A stretch of 64,000 nt of DNA from Pacificibacter marinus. GTDB taxonomy: Bacteria > Pseudomonadota > Alphaproteobacteria > Rhodobacterales > Rhodobacteraceae. Below, piece by piece: positions 43,640-54,196 of this stretch. Under the pieces are notes generated by a model. That model did not search any database, was not told the origin of the DNA, and saw only the letters and a list, made by a program, of their open reading frames with translations. Within the stretch, counting starts at the first letter, position 1. Each line of letters begins with the position of its first letter. Where the stretch lies: the NCBI RefSeq assembly GCF_018860505.1, contig NZ_JAHKPU010000019.1, positions 124,001 to 188,000 of the forward strand, read 5' to 3'. A program made the position numbers and the translations under genes.

Positions 43640-45052
43640 ATGACCCAATTCGACAACAGCTACGCCCGCTTGCCGGATCGGTTTTTCTCAACTGTGACGC
43701 CAGAACAGGTGCCTAATCCTGAAATCATCTTGTTTAACAACGCGCTAGCAGATGATCTTGAGGTTGCCGATTGGACCACACGCGCTGACATTTTGGCGGG
43801 CAACACTGTTCCAGAGGGGGCCGCGCCCTTGGCGCAGGTCTATGCCGCGCATCAATTTGGCGGTTGGGTGCCGCGTTTGGGCGATGGACGTGCGATCTTG
43901 CTCGGCGAAGTGGTCACAGATCATGGCCGTTTTGACATTCAGCTAAAAGGCGCAGGCCGCACCCCCTATTCGCGCAATGGCGACGGGCGCAATTGGGTCG
44001 GCCCTGTGCTGCGCGAATATATCGTGTCCGAGTTTATGCATGCCATGAATGTGCCCACGACTCGCGCATTGGCGGCCACAGCCACCGGCGCAAAAGTACA
44101 ACGCGAACGGGCTTATCCAGGGGCTGTGATCACCCGCGTCGCCTCAAGCCATATTCGTGTTGGCACCTTTCAATATTTCACCGCGCAACGCGACACCGAA
44201 GCCGTAAAGCTGCTGATCGAACACGTGCGTGATCGCCATTTCCCGCAGGCCACCGGCACCATTGGCACCTATGAGGCCATCATCGCAGCCCAAGCCAAGC
44301 TGATCGCCAAATGGATTGGCTTGGGGTTTGTGCATGGGGTGATGAACACCGACAATATGGCTGTTTCTGGCGAGACGATTGACTATGGCCCTTGCGCCTT
44401 TATCGATGGCTATGTGGCCAATGCAGTCTTTTCGTCGATTGACAGAAATGGCCGCTATGCCTTTGATCAGCAATCCAATATCGCCGGTTGGAACCTCGCG
44501 CAGCTTGGATCAAGTTTCGTGGCGCTCCTTAGCCAAGAGCTTGGCGGGCAAGAGGCGGCAGTCGAGGTTTTGACTCAAAGCTTGAACGCTTTCCCTGCCC
44601 TGTTCCAAGCCGAATGGGGCAAGACATTTGCAGCCAAATTGGGAATTTCGGATCCTACCGATGCCGATCTGGACCTCGCACAGAATCTGCTTGATATAAT
44701 GGGTGCCAACCGCGCCGATTTCACCAATGTCTTTGCAGGGCTTAGCTCAGGCACCGCCCGCGATGAATTTATCGACCGCGAGACCTTCGACGTATGGCAC
44801 GCCAAATGGCAGGCACGCATAGAAAACCTGCCTGACGCCTTGTCCGTGATGCAAGCTGCCAATCCAAGGGTGATCCCACGCACACATCGGTTGGAACAAG
44901 CCATTCAAGCCGCCGTTGAGGGCAATTTCGCCCCCGCGCAGCGTTTGGCAAAAGTCCTGTCCACGCCGATGGACTTGGCCGAGAACGATATGGACCTGAC
45001 ACGCCCCCCTGAGCCACATGAAGTGGTGCCACATACATTTTGCGGCACATAA
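43640..45052 (+). CDS. selO: Protein adenylyltransferase SelO (YdiU/UPF0061)
   Basis: A 470-residue pseudokinase-fold AMPylase. FDNSYARLPDRFFSTVTPEQ and YAAHQFGGWVPRLGDGRAIL at the start, KGAGRTPYSRNGDGR (nucleotide loop), VHGVMNTDNMAVSGETIDYG (active-site Asn/Asp) and a GP-CAFIDGY segment identify SelO, which transfers AMP to Ser/Thr/Tyr of redox proteins. The C-terminus (VPHTFCGT) ends without the selenocysteine/cysteine CSS-type tail of eukaryotes but keeps one Cys. ATG 43640 has GAAGG 8 bases upstream. Confidence 0.93.
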   Translation: MTQFDNSYARLPDRFFSTVTPEQVPNPEIILFNNALADDLEVADWTTRADILAGNTVPEGAAPLAQVYAAHQFGGWVPRLGDGRAILLGEVVTDHGRFDIQLKGAGRTPYSRNGDGRNWVGPVLREYIVSEFMHAMNVPTTRALAATATGAKVQRERAYPGAVITRVASSHIRVGTFQYFTAQRDTEAVKLLIEHVRDRHFPQATGTIGTYEAIIAAQAKLIAKWIGLGFVHGVMNTDNMAVSGETIDYGPCAFIDGYVANAVFSSIDRNGRYAFDQQSNIAGWNLAQLGSSFVALLSQELGGQEAAVEVLTQSLNAFPALFQAEWGKTFAAKLGISDPTDADLDLAQNLLDIMGANRADFTNVFAGLSSGTARDEFIDRETFDVWHAKWQARIENLPDALSVMQAANPRVIPRTHRLEQAIQAAVEGNFAPAQRLAKVLSTPMDLAENDMDLTRPPEPHEVVPHTFCGT

Positions 45053-45068
45053 GGCATTGATAACGTAC

Positions 45069-45731
45069 CTATTTTGATCTGTATTTGGCAAACAACCGTT
45101 TGTTTTGTGTGATGATATCGCGAAAGAATGTCGCGAAAGGTGCATCGCTATCGCGGATCAGATAGATCACCCCTGCCCCAGAGCCGATCAAGCCGCCAAT
45201 CGCATCGACGATCAAATCCCACATCGTGTCTTGCAACCCGTTTTTTTGCATCGACATGCCAAAAGTCTGGTCCATGGCGTATTCGAACACCTCCCACAGC
45301 GCACCGATGCTCAGCGCAAAACAAAAGCCAAACAGGCCAATCGCCAAGGGCGGCGCCGCAAACCTGTCGCCTTGGAACATCATAAACACGATCAAAAATC
45401 CGATCAGCCCAAAGCCCAAAGCAGACCCGCCATGCAGCACCACATCCCACCACCAATAGCGATTGTAAAAATCCACCACCTCGCCCAAAAACAAGGTGGC
45501 GAAAATAAATAGGATGATCGCCGCCATAAACCGGCGTGGCACATAAACATCAAATTTACGGGCCACAAAAAATGGCACCAATGTCAAAATAAAGGTCCCC
45601 AAAGCCAAAAACGATGCCGCATAACGCGCCGTAAACAGCCCCGCGACAAAGGCGACGATGAGCGACACCCAGATCGCTTTGGTGATCACGGTGGCTGAGG
45701 CCAAAGACAATTTGGGACGATTGGAGGGCAT
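45069..45731 (-). CDS. DUF2238/YjdF-like membrane protein
   Basis: A 220-residue integral membrane protein with six helices. The WWWDVVLHGGSALGFG and GALWEVFEYAMDQTFG segments and DTMWDLIVDAIGGLIGSGAG are the conserved acidic/His helices of the DUF2238 (E. coli YjdF) family, function unknown. It is convergent with selO (16 bp) and divergent from the exonuclease-like gene. Confidence 0.85.
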   Translation of the reverse strand: MPSNRPKLSLASATVITKAIWVSLIVAFVAGLFTARYAASFLALGTFILTLVPFFVARKFDVYVPRRFMAAIILFIFATLFLGEVVDFYNRYWWWDVVLHGGSALGFGLIGFLIVFMMFQGDRFAAPPLAIGLFGFCFALSIGALWEVFEYAMDQTFGMSMQKNGLQDTMWDLIVDAIGGLIGSGAGVIYLIRDSDAPFATFFRDIITQNKRLFAKYRSK

Positions 45732-45836
45732 ATATCAGCCTTTCAAAGACGCAAGATCAGAAGAAACCAGTCAAAAGCAACATAAAAACGATACCTTAGA
45801 CCTGTTGAGGGTGCAAATGCTCAACCTCATCCCCAT

Positions 45837-46577
45837 ATGAATGATATGGCTATCAGTAACAGTCCCCAAGCGGCCCGCACCGAGATGCGATTGGCCTCGT
45901 ACAATCTACGCAAATGTCGTGGCACCGATGGAAGGCGCGCACCGGGGCGGATTTTGGACGTGATCAACGGAATCGACGCTGATGTGGTCGCCTTGCAAGA
46001 GGCCGACATGCGCCTTGGTGCGCGCCCTGCCGCCTTGCCGCACCGGATGATTGACACCCATACGGATTTCACGGCTGTGCCAGTTTCGGCTTCAAGTGTC
46101 TCTGTCGGCTGGCACGGCAACGCCATTTTGGTGCGCAAATCCGCCATAGTGGACGCGGTGCATCGACTTGATTTGCCGGGGCTGGAACCGCGTGGCGCGG
46201 TTGCTGTCGATTTGGAAAACATGCGTGTTGTGGCGGTGCATTTGGGGCTCTTGCGCAGCTATAGACAAAAGCAATTGCACGCCATTCGCGCGGCGCTGGC
46301 AAAGATGGCGTTGAAGCCCACAGTAATTTTGGGCGATTTCAACGAATGGTCGCGCACGGGTGGCTTGGACCCGCTCAAAGACGCCTTTGATATCATCGCC
46401 CCAGGAAAATCCTTTCATGCGGCGCGCCCCGTCGCGGCGCTGGACCGGATCGCCTTGGATGACGCGCTAGAACTGCGTGACGCGGGCGTTGTCGAAACGG
46501 ACCTGTCCCGCCGTGCCTCGGATCACTTGCCGATCTGGGCGGATATTTCCATAAGACCGCAGAAAAAGCCTTTGTAA
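45837..46577 (+). CDS. Endonuclease/exonuclease/phosphatase (EEP) family protein
   Basis: A 246-residue EEP-fold hydrolase: ASYNLRKCRG (Asn), VVALQEADMRLG (catalytic Glu), VILGDFNEWSR (Asp/Asn) and SDHLPIWADI (Asp-His) are in order. Substrate unknown: DNA, a phosphoinositide-like lipid or another phosphodiester. No signal peptide, so cytoplasmic. Confidence 0.88.
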   Translation: MNDMAISNSPQAARTEMRLASYNLRKCRGTDGRRAPGRILDVINGIDADVVALQEADMRLGARPAALPHRMIDTHTDFTAVPVSASSVSVGWHGNAILVRKSAIVDAVHRLDLPGLEPRGAVAVDLENMRVVAVHLGLLRSYRQKQLHAIRAALAKMALKPTVILGDFNEWSRTGGLDPLKDAFDIIAPGKSFHAARPVAALDRIALDDALELRDAGVVETDLSRRASDHLPIWADISIRPQKKPL

Positions 46578-46751
46578 AATATGACATTTTCCCTTTCGCC
46601 GTGATGTGCGATACAAAACGCCACACTGACCAGCAGGTATTGTTTTCACAACGCCTTACACTTTCTTGGCGTCATATATATTGTGTTGCGAAATAACTGT
46701 TTACGCGGCAGCCTTTGCAACGTCGGCGAGACGCGAAGCTGAATTGGATAT

Positions 46752-47630
46752 ATGAATATGACACCAAGGCAGACCCTAGATTATTGCACCTATGATGTGT
46801 TCACAGATCAAGCTTTCGGGGGCAATCCTTTGGCGATTGTGTTTGAGGCTGACAACTTGAATGCGGCCCAGATGCAGGTTATCGCGCGGGAATTTAATTT
46901 CTCGGAAACGGTATTTTTTCAAACGCCAAAAGAGGCGTCGCACACGATGCGGTTGCGTATTTTCACACCGACGCGCGAACTGCCTTTTGCCGGTCATCCC
47001 ACCATTGGGGCTGCTGTGGCGCTCTCCGATTTGGGGCATGGACCTGACTTAATATTAGAGCTTGGCGTTGGTGCATTGCCCGCAAAGGCCGAACAGGGTG
47101 CAGCCTCTTTTCATGCCGCTCAACCGGTCGAAACCTTGGCGCGGCCTGATGCCGAATTGGTGGCGAAAACCTTGGGGCTGCTGCAAACAGATATTGCCAA
47201 GCCCCCTGTTATGGCCAGCATGGGTGTGCCCTTTACCTTTACCGCGCTGACATCACGTGCCGCGCTGTCAAATATTGAGATTGATTTGACCGAGATGCGA
47301 ACAGGCAACGCCCGCTACCCCTCAGGTCGTGATTTTTCTCAAGCGGCCTATTGGCGCGATGACAGTGCAAGCAATGAGGCTGGCCACGATGTGATACATC
47401 TGCGCATGTTTGCACCGCTGGACAGTATTCCTGAAGACCCCGCCACAGGATCGGCGGCTGCGACTTTGGCAGGCCTGCTGTGTGCAGATCGTGGTGCACC
47501 GGTTTCTTTGACAGTTTATCAAGGACAAGACATGGGGCGTCCGTCTGTGATCAAGGCCCAAGCAAGTGATAACGGTGTCACCATTTCAGGGCCAGCCATC
47601 AAAATGATGCAGGGGCAAATTTTGGTCTGA
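46752..47630 (+). CDS. PhzF-family isomerase-like protein
   Basis: A 292-residue PhzF/DapF-fold protein. VFTDQAFGGNPLAIVFEAD at the start, NFSETVFF with the catalytic Glu, FAGHPTIGAAVAL and DPATGSAAATLAGLL are family signatures. Bacterial members isomerise or epimerise small metabolites; the true substrate is rarely known. It is convergent with a TetR gene (5 bp between stops). Confidence 0.9.
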   Translation: MNMTPRQTLDYCTYDVFTDQAFGGNPLAIVFEADNLNAAQMQVIAREFNFSETVFFQTPKEASHTMRLRIFTPTRELPFAGHPTIGAAVALSDLGHGPDLILELGVGALPAKAEQGAASFHAAQPVETLARPDAELVAKTLGLLQTDIAKPPVMASMGVPFTFTALTSRAALSNIEIDLTEMRTGNARYPSGRDFSQAAYWRDDSASNEAGHDVIHLRMFAPLDSIPEDPATGSAAATLAGLLCADRGAPVSLTVYQGQDMGRPSVIKAQASDNGVTISGPAIKMMQGQILV

Positions 47631-47635
47631 TCGGG

Positions 47636-48271
47636 TTAAGACGCGCCGCGCAGGATCATGCGTGCAGTGCGAGCAAAGGCATCATCGAAATCTGACAGGT
47701 CATAGAGTGCTTTCACATCCTCTGGTAAGCTGTCGAAGTCTTCTGGTTTTTCACCTGCCAAATGCGACGCCCCCTGCAAAGCGACGAAAAGTGCTTGCGC
47801 CAATTCAATCGCCGCTTGACGTTCAAGGCCACGGGTTTTCATCAGCCGAGCCGCGAAACGTTCCATCTGCACAGCCATGGCACGTTTGGTTTCGATCAAG
47901 CCTTCGCGGGGGAGCTGCGTTTCGATCACAGTGGAAAACCGCGCCAGAAGCTTCAAAAACAAAGGGGTTTCTTCGGCGGCAATCAGCATTTCAGCGGTCA
48001 GGGCCGTGTCCATGGCTGCATGAGGCAAAACCAAAGAAATGTAGTTTTCCAAGGCCACTAGATAGAGTTCGGCAAAGACTTCTTCCGGCGTTTCCACGAA
48101 CATATAGACTGTGCCCTTGGCCAAATTGGCCTGTTTGGCGAGGGCAGACATGGAAAAAGCGCTAAAGCCATCATTCACGACAAGTTCCTGCGCCGCCTGC
48201 AAGATCTTTGCAATATGTTCTGCATTGACGGCTTCGTCATAGGCTCTTTTGGATCGTTCCATTAGTGACAT
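47636..48271 (-). CDS. TetR/AcrR-family transcriptional regulator
   Basis: A 211-residue TetR protein; the helix-turn-helix is VVNDGFSAFSMSALAKQANL with AKGTVYMFVETPEEVF. The start at 48271 has GGAG with a good spacer (GGAGCGCAGG-ATG). The C-terminal domain is of the type that senses small lipophilic ligands. It is divergent from fur by about 325 bp; no target can be assigned. Confidence 0.88.
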   Translation of the reverse strand: MSLMERSKRAYDEAVNAEHIAKILQAAQELVVNDGFSAFSMSALAKQANLAKGTVYMFVETPEEVFAELYLVALENYISLVLPHAAMDTALTAEMLIAAEETPLFLKLLARFSTVIETQLPREGLIETKRAMAVQMERFAARLMKTRGLERQAAIELAQALFVALQGASHLAGEKPEDFDSLPEDVKALYDLSDFDDAFARTARMILRGAS

Positions 48272-48596
48272 CCTGCGCTCCTTGCCAAGTGAGACGCGCA
48301 CATCCCTGTTTTGCCTGTTTTGGACCATTTTTAATTTCATGCGTATCTCACATTCAATAATTCGACCGACTGTCGCATGGAGGTGTTAACAAACCCTCAT
48401 AACGCGGCAAAAGATGCGATATTTCCTGCATTTTTTTATCTTTTGGTGAACAGGGTCTGAAATAGCGTCAAAACCTGTGCGACGGAAACGCGCACAGATC
48501 ATCGACGCAGAGGGGCTGGACCTTGACGTCACAGGTTTCTACAAGCCATATTTCTACAGCGCCCAAACACCATCTAAAACACCGCGAGGAGGCCCC
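48272..48596. other. Divergent promoter region of the TetR and Fur genes
   Basis: 325 bp holding both promoters. An in-frame extension of fur to 48477 exists but has no ribosome binding site and no Fur homology; the GAGGAGG just before 48597 is the used one. No clear Fur box (19-bp palindrome) could be recognised by eye. Confidence 0.45.
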
Positions 48597-49010
48597 ATGG
48601 CAGACAGCATTATAAAACGCTGCGCAGGAATAGGGCTTCGGATGACCGATCAACGCAAGGTGATCGCCATGGTCTTGGACCAGTCAGACGATCACCCAGA
48701 TGCCGAAGAATTGTTCGCACGCGCCGCCATTCATGATCCGAAAATCTCGCTGGCCACGGTGTATCGCACAGTCAAAACCTTTGAAGAGCGCGGTATTTTG
48801 GAAAAGCTGGAGTTCGGTGATGGTCGGGCACGCTATGAGGCTGCAGACCGCGCCCACCATGATCACTTGATCGATGAAAACAGCGGTGAAGTGATCGAAT
48901 TCTACGATCCAGACATAGAAGCTTTGCAAGAAAAGATCGCCACAAAGCTTGGCTATCGGTTGACGGGGCATCGGATGGAATTGACCGGCGTTAAACTGAC
49001 ATCGGATTGA
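48597..49010 (+). CDS. fur: Fur-family metal-responsive regulator (Fur/Mur)
   Basis: A 137-residue Fur protein. The winged helix contains RMTDQRKVIAMVLDQ and PKISLATVYRTVKTFEERG (recognition helix); the metal site is in DRAHHDHLIDENSGEVIEFYD. There is no CxxC pair for structural zinc, and the protein lacks the heme motif of Irr. In alphaproteobacteria such proteins usually act as manganese regulators (Mur) while RirA/Irr handle iron, so Mur is a real alternative name. It is convergent with the Zur-controlled zinc GTPase. Confidence 0.88.
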   Translation: MADSIIKRCAGIGLRMTDQRKVIAMVLDQSDDHPDAEELFARAAIHDPKISLATVYRTVKTFEERGILEKLEFGDGRARYEAADRAHHDHLIDENSGEVIEFYDPDIEALQEKIATKLGYRLTGHRMELTGVKLTSD

Positions 49011-49149
49011 GAGTGCCTCAGCATACAGACCCACGCACAAGGTACACGCAGGTCTGTTGGGGTCATGAGGTCTTAGGCATTAGGCCTTATCGTGGGGTCT
49101 CATCGTGCCTCAGGACACAGGGCCAGAACACAGAGGTCATAACACGGGC

Positions 49150-50367
49150 TCAAGCCGCCGCAGGAGCGGTTTTCCAAACAGGAAATGGATCAGGCAAATC
49201 TTGCCATTGTTCTGCGATAAAGTCCTCGTCTTCGACCAAGGCCGCGTCCAAAGCTGCAATCAATGCGGCCTTGTCCATATCCGCCCCGATGAACACCAGT
49301 TCTTGCCGACGATCCCCGAAGGGTTCTTGCCAATGTTGTGCAAAATACTGAACGCCCTGTTCATGGGTTGGCCAACGATCTTGCGGCACTGTCGCCCACC
49401 ACTGCCCCAGCGGTTTCACCGTGCACAGCGTGCCTGCCAGTGAATATTCCAGCAACCAATCGGGGCGTGTTGCCACCCAAAAATGCCCCTTGGCACGCAA
49501 CACGCCCGCCAAATCGCTTTGCAGTAAATCATAAATTTTCTGCGGCTGAAACGGACGGCGCGCGCGGTAGACAAAGGACGAGACCCCGTATTCTTCGGTC
49601 TCTGGGATGTGATCCTCGAACCCGTAAAGTTCTTTGGCCCAAAGCGGATGATCATAGGCGGTTTCGAAATCGAACAGCCCCGTGTCAAAAATACGATCGG
49701 CCGGTACATCGCTGTAATCGGTCTCAATGATCTGCGCGTCAGGATTGAGTGCGGTGATAATGGTGCGCGCAACCCTAAGACGTTCCGGCCCTGCGGCGCT
49801 GATTTTGTTCAGCACGACCACGTCGGAAAACTCGATTTGATCCACCAGCAAATCCACCAGCGTGCGCTCGTCTTCCTCGCCCAGCGACTCGCCGCGATCA
49901 CGTAAGAAATCTTGACTGCCGTAGTCTTTAAGCAGGTTCACCGTATCGACCACCGTCACCATGGTATCCAGCCGCGCCACGTCCGCCAAGCTGTTGCCGT
50001 CCTCGTCACGAAAATCAAACGTCGCGGCCACGGGCAGAGGCTCGGAAATGCCCGAAGATTCGATCAGCAGATAATCAAACCGATCCTCTTTGGCCAAGGC
50101 GCGCACTTCCATCAACAAATCGTCGCGCAGAGTGCAACAGATGCAGCCGTTCGACATCTCGACCAGCTTTTCTTCGGTCTGGCTGAGGTTTGCCCCGCCG
50201 TCGCGCACCAGATCCGCGTCGATGTTCACCTCAGACATGTCGTTGACAATCACGGCGACGCGACGCCCTTCGCGATTATTTAGGACCGCATTGAGCAGCG
50301 TCGTTTTGCCTGCCCCCAAGAATCCGGACAACACGGTCACTGGCAGGCGCTTATCTATTGCTGGCAT
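49150..50367 (-). CDS. COG0523 GTPase, zinc metallochaperone (ZigA/CobW-type)
   Basis: A 405-residue G3E GTPase. Walker [16 protein letters not shown], the metal-binding CICC motif in [26 protein letters not shown] (Walker B), and the guanine-binding VVLNKIS are present; the C-terminal CobW_C domain runs from about residue 265. A near-perfect Zur-type palindrome lies 20 bp upstream of its ATG, so it is expressed under zinc starvation and should deliver zinc to target enzymes. GAGGAA precedes the ATG. Confidence 0.9.
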   Translation of the reverse strand: MPAIDKRLPVTVLSGFLGAGKTTLLNAVLNNREGRRVAVIVNDMSEVNIDADLVRDGGANLSQTEEKLVEMSNGCICCTLRDDLLMEVRALAKEDRFDYLLIESSGISEPLPVAATFDFRDEDGNSLADVARLDTMVTVVDTVNLLKDYGSQDFLRDRGESLGEEDERTLVDLLVDQIEFSDVVVLNKISAAGPERLRVARTIITALNPDAQIIETDYSDVPADRIFDTGLFDFETAYDHPLWAKELYGFEDHIPETEEYGVSSFVYRARRPFQPQKIYDLLQSDLAGVLRAKGHFWVATRPDWLLEYSLAGTLCTVKPLGQWWATVPQDRWPTHEQGVQYFAQHWQEPFGDRRQELVFIGADMDKAALIAALDAALVEDEDFIAEQWQDLPDPFPVWKTAPAAA

Positions 50368-50385
50368 TTTTATTCCTCACGTAAG

Positions 50386-50407
50386 TTGATATGTTATAAC
50401 ATATCAA
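50386..50407. promoter_or_regulatory. Zur box controlling the COG0523 zinc chaperone
   Basis: A perfect 22-bp palindrome with core GATATGTTATAACATATC, matching the Zur consensus (GATATGTTATA-dyad). It lies just upstream of the GTPase gene, consistent with repression when zinc is plentiful. Confidence 0.8.
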
Positions 50408-50466
50408 TCAAAGCCAAAGTAACAATCCCTATTCTGATCCTAATATGGAGCTAAAAACACGAAAAC

Positions 50467-50507
50467 CGTTACCGCTAACACCCAAAGTGACCTTATGTTA
50501 GCGCTCA
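50467..50507. promoter_or_regulatory. Pair of TGTTAGCG-type operators upstream of enolase
   Basis: Two sites: CGTTACCGCTAACA (50467-50480; its complement reads TGTTAGCGGTAACG) and TGTTAGCGCTCA (50496-50507), centres 29 bp apart and about 80-115 bp before the eno ATG. The motif TGTTAGCGCTAACA is a LacI-type palindrome like that reported for CceR, the alphaproteobacterial regulator of central carbon metabolism. The same motif occurs before fba. Confidence 0.55.
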
Positions 50508-50558
50508 ATTGTTGACGCCTCGTTCTGGGGTGTTATCAAGCCTGTGATTGGCCTGTAA

Positions 50559-51863
<1,305 letters not shown>

Positions 51864-51946
51864 GGCCGCGAGCCGCGGCAGGCATTATTGGTGCCATGCT
51901 GAAAGCCTGCGTTTTCTACCGTGCTGAAACGGATTGACCAAACACA

Positions 51947-51974
51947 AAAGCCCCGCCAAATTGGTGGGGCTTTT
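51947..51974 (+). terminator. Terminator after enolase
   Basis: AAAAGCCCC(A/G)CCAA / TTGGTGGGGCTTTT hairpin 80 bp after the stop; also suits the convergent MFS gene. Confidence 0.85.
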
Positions 51975-52002
51975 GCTTTGGCTTTCTAGACGTCAGATTG
52001 CG

Positions 52003-53208
52003 TCACAAAGGCTTAGTCACCTTATCTGCCACAAACGACCGGTGCTGCACCGCCAGCCACATGATTGCGCAGATGATCCCGACAGAGAGCAGCAGAATGC
52101 CGTAATTGCGGATCAGATCGTGCGAGCTGGTCGATACAAGCTGCACGCCGACGGCTCCCATCAAAGTCCCACCAAATTGAATAAGCGCTGCCGCCGACCC
52201 CGTGTCCTTATCTTGCTGATCCAACAATAGGTTAGCCCCAGGTATCCGCAAAACAATGACGGAGGTGGTTGTCACGGCGGCCCCTGCTGCGAATATCCAC
52301 AAAGACTGTGCCGCAAAGACCAACATCACCAAACCACTGAGAACTATCACAGCAAAACAGCTCAAAATGATTGATTGAACGCGGATGAAACCAGACAGAC
52401 GCATGTAAATCATCGGCCCAAGACTCGCACAGGCCGCATTGAACGCGAAAATAAAGCTAAAGGCCTGCTCGGACAGACCAAAACCGTCGATATAAACATA
52501 AGCCGCCGTGCCCAAAAAGGCCATCAAACACATCGGCACCAGCGAGAAGAGCAACAACAGGTAAGCGAAGCGCGGGTTCATCAACACAACCGCCAAACGG
52601 TTCCATGACTTCGCAATTGGCGCTGTAGATTTTTCTGTCACAGTTTCACTGTACAAGGACACAAGCACGCCCGCGAGGCAGCCAAACAGCGCCAGCACCA
52701 CAAACACCATACGCCATGACGCGATTTGCAACAAAAACGCGCCAAGTACAGGCGCAACCATTGGTGCAATGATCACCAAAGACATCACCGTTGCCATCAC
52801 CTTTTCGCGCTCGCGCCCGTCGTACAGATCTTTAACAATAGCTGTCCCGACCACAGTCACCCCACCGCCCGACAGCCCTTGTATCACACGAAACCCGATC
52901 AGGCTTTCGATGTTAAACACCACGGCGCAGAGCAGACTGGACACAATGTAAATCGCCAACGTGGTGAACAAAATCGGCTTGCGCCCCGTTCTTTCGCTCA
53001 ATGGTCCCCAAAACAACATGCCGACCGCAAAAGCGACCATAAACGCCCCAAGGGTCATGTTGACCATAGCGTGACGGGTCTCAAAACCTTCCGCCATCTG
53101 CGGCAAGGCGGGCAGATACATATCCATCGTCAGTGGCGGAAAGGCTCCTAAAATAATCAACAAAAACAGCGTCCCACGCCGCCCTAATTTTGGCTGCTCA
53201 ACATTCAT
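52003..53208 (-). CDS. Multidrug MFS exporter (Bcr/CflA family)
   Basis: A 401-residue, 12-helix major facilitator. MDMYLPALPQMAEGF after the first helix is the signature of Bcr/CflA drug:H+ antiporters, and GPLSERTGRKPILF is motif A between helices 2 and 3. It is convergent with eno and sits behind AGGATA. No neighbouring regulator. Confidence 0.9.
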   Translation of the reverse strand: MNVEQPKLGRRGTLFLLIILGAFPPLTMDMYLPALPQMAEGFETRHAMVNMTLGAFMVAFAVGMLFWGPLSERTGRKPILFTTLAIYIVSSLLCAVVFNIESLIGFRVIQGLSGGGVTVVGTAIVKDLYDGREREKVMATVMSLVIIAPMVAPVLGAFLLQIASWRMVFVVLALFGCLAGVLVSLYSETVTEKSTAPIAKSWNRLAVVLMNPRFAYLLLLFSLVPMCLMAFLGTAAYVYIDGFGLSEQAFSFIFAFNAACASLGPMIYMRLSGFIRVQSIILSCFAVIVLSGLVMLVFAAQSLWIFAAGAAVTTTSVIVLRIPGANLLLDQQDKDTGSAAALIQFGGTLMGAVGVQLVSTSSHDLIRNYGILLLSVGIICAIMWLAVQHRSFVADKVTKPL

Positions 53209-53421
53209 TATAAAATATCCTATTTCGCTGATCCTATTTTTCAGATCAACCTGCGCCGAGTTCTAAGCAACACATGCTGCGTCGTCCAGACATCGACACG
53301 CAATGGCAAACGGGCCGTATAGCAAAGCACAAAGGCGGTTTCACAAATAAATCACAAGCGCGCTGCCAGTTCACAACTCCACGGGGAAAAATCTAAACTT
53401 TTCCCCCTAACTGCAACCCGT

Positions 53422-53988
53422 TCAATTCCAAAAGGAAAAGGACGAGGACGCAATCACATCATCTTGAATGGCTTGCGTCATCACCGTCCAATCAACGGAC
53501 AGGCTGTCGGATGCGGGCAAGGTCTCTGGGGGTGTGCTGAGGGCATAGGCGGTGATTTTGTATTCATGGCGCGCGCCCGCAGGTGAACAGGGTGGCGTGT
53601 AGCCGGTAAAGCGCCCGTCTTTATCCGCCCCCTCATCGCCCAAAGACGCAGGATTGCCGCGCGGCAAATCGGTAGTCTCGGGCGGGATGTTCCACAGCAA
53701 CCAATATTGGCTCGGCGCATCGACACCCTCAACCCTACCCCGCGGATAATGCTGCATAATCACGGCTAGGCTTTCGGTCCCCTCAGGCATGCCAGACCAC
53801 GCCAACGGTGGCGACAATCCATCGCCGCCATCGCGCGAACATTTCATGTCGGCAGGCAAATCGCCACCATCCGCAATTGCGGGGCTTGTCAGGATGAAAG
53901 TGTCTTGGGCCAAGACCGGACCTGCTGCTGCGGCGGCGGTGCAAAGCGATATCGCAACAAAGCTGAAATCAATTCGGAGCATAGTCAT
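53422..53988 (-). CDS. YbhB/YbcL-family (Raf-kinase-inhibitor-like) secreted protein
   Basis: A 188-residue PEBP-fold protein with a signal peptide (ATAAAAAGPVLAQD region). Conserved PEBP features are SPPLAWSGMPEGTESLAVIM, DAPSQYWLLWNIP (ligand pocket) and YTPPCSPAGARHEYKITAYAL. Function in bacteria is unclear. The longer frame to 54102 gives no credible N-terminus. A double palindrome GTTTAAAC-T-GTTTAAAC lies about 170 bp upstream. Confidence 0.87.
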   Translation of the reverse strand: MTMLRIDFSFVAISLCTAAAAAGPVLAQDTFILTSPAIADGGDLPADMKCSRDGGDGLSPPLAWSGMPEGTESLAVIMQHYPRGRVEGVDAPSQYWLLWNIPPETTDLPRGNPASLGDEGADKDGRFTGYTPPCSPAGARHEYKITAYALSTPPETLPASDSLSVDWTVMTQAIQDDVIASSSFSFWN

Positions 53989-54161
53989 CTGTTGGGTATC
54001 CTTGGCAAAACGCAGAACTGCGGGAAAGTTGACATAAAGATGATACGCGCACATCGCGGTTTTCCGTCGCAAATACCCGCAGCAGGCTCCACACTGCGAC
54101 AAGGTCGCTGCACCAATGCAGCCAAAGATCTTTAAAACATGTAAACCGAGACCCGCGCCAA

Positions 54162-54180
54162 GGTTTAAACTGTTTAAACC
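54162..54180. promoter_or_regulatory. Tandem GTTTAAAC palindrome between anmK and the YbhB-like gene
   Basis: GGTTTAAACTGTTTAAACC is a perfect 19-bp palindrome made of two self-complementary GTTTAAAC octamers. It is just past the anmK stop and upstream of the YbhB-like gene. Without a T-tract it is a better operator than terminator candidate. Confidence 0.35.
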
Positions 54181-54196
54181 TCACGCCGAATTGTCG

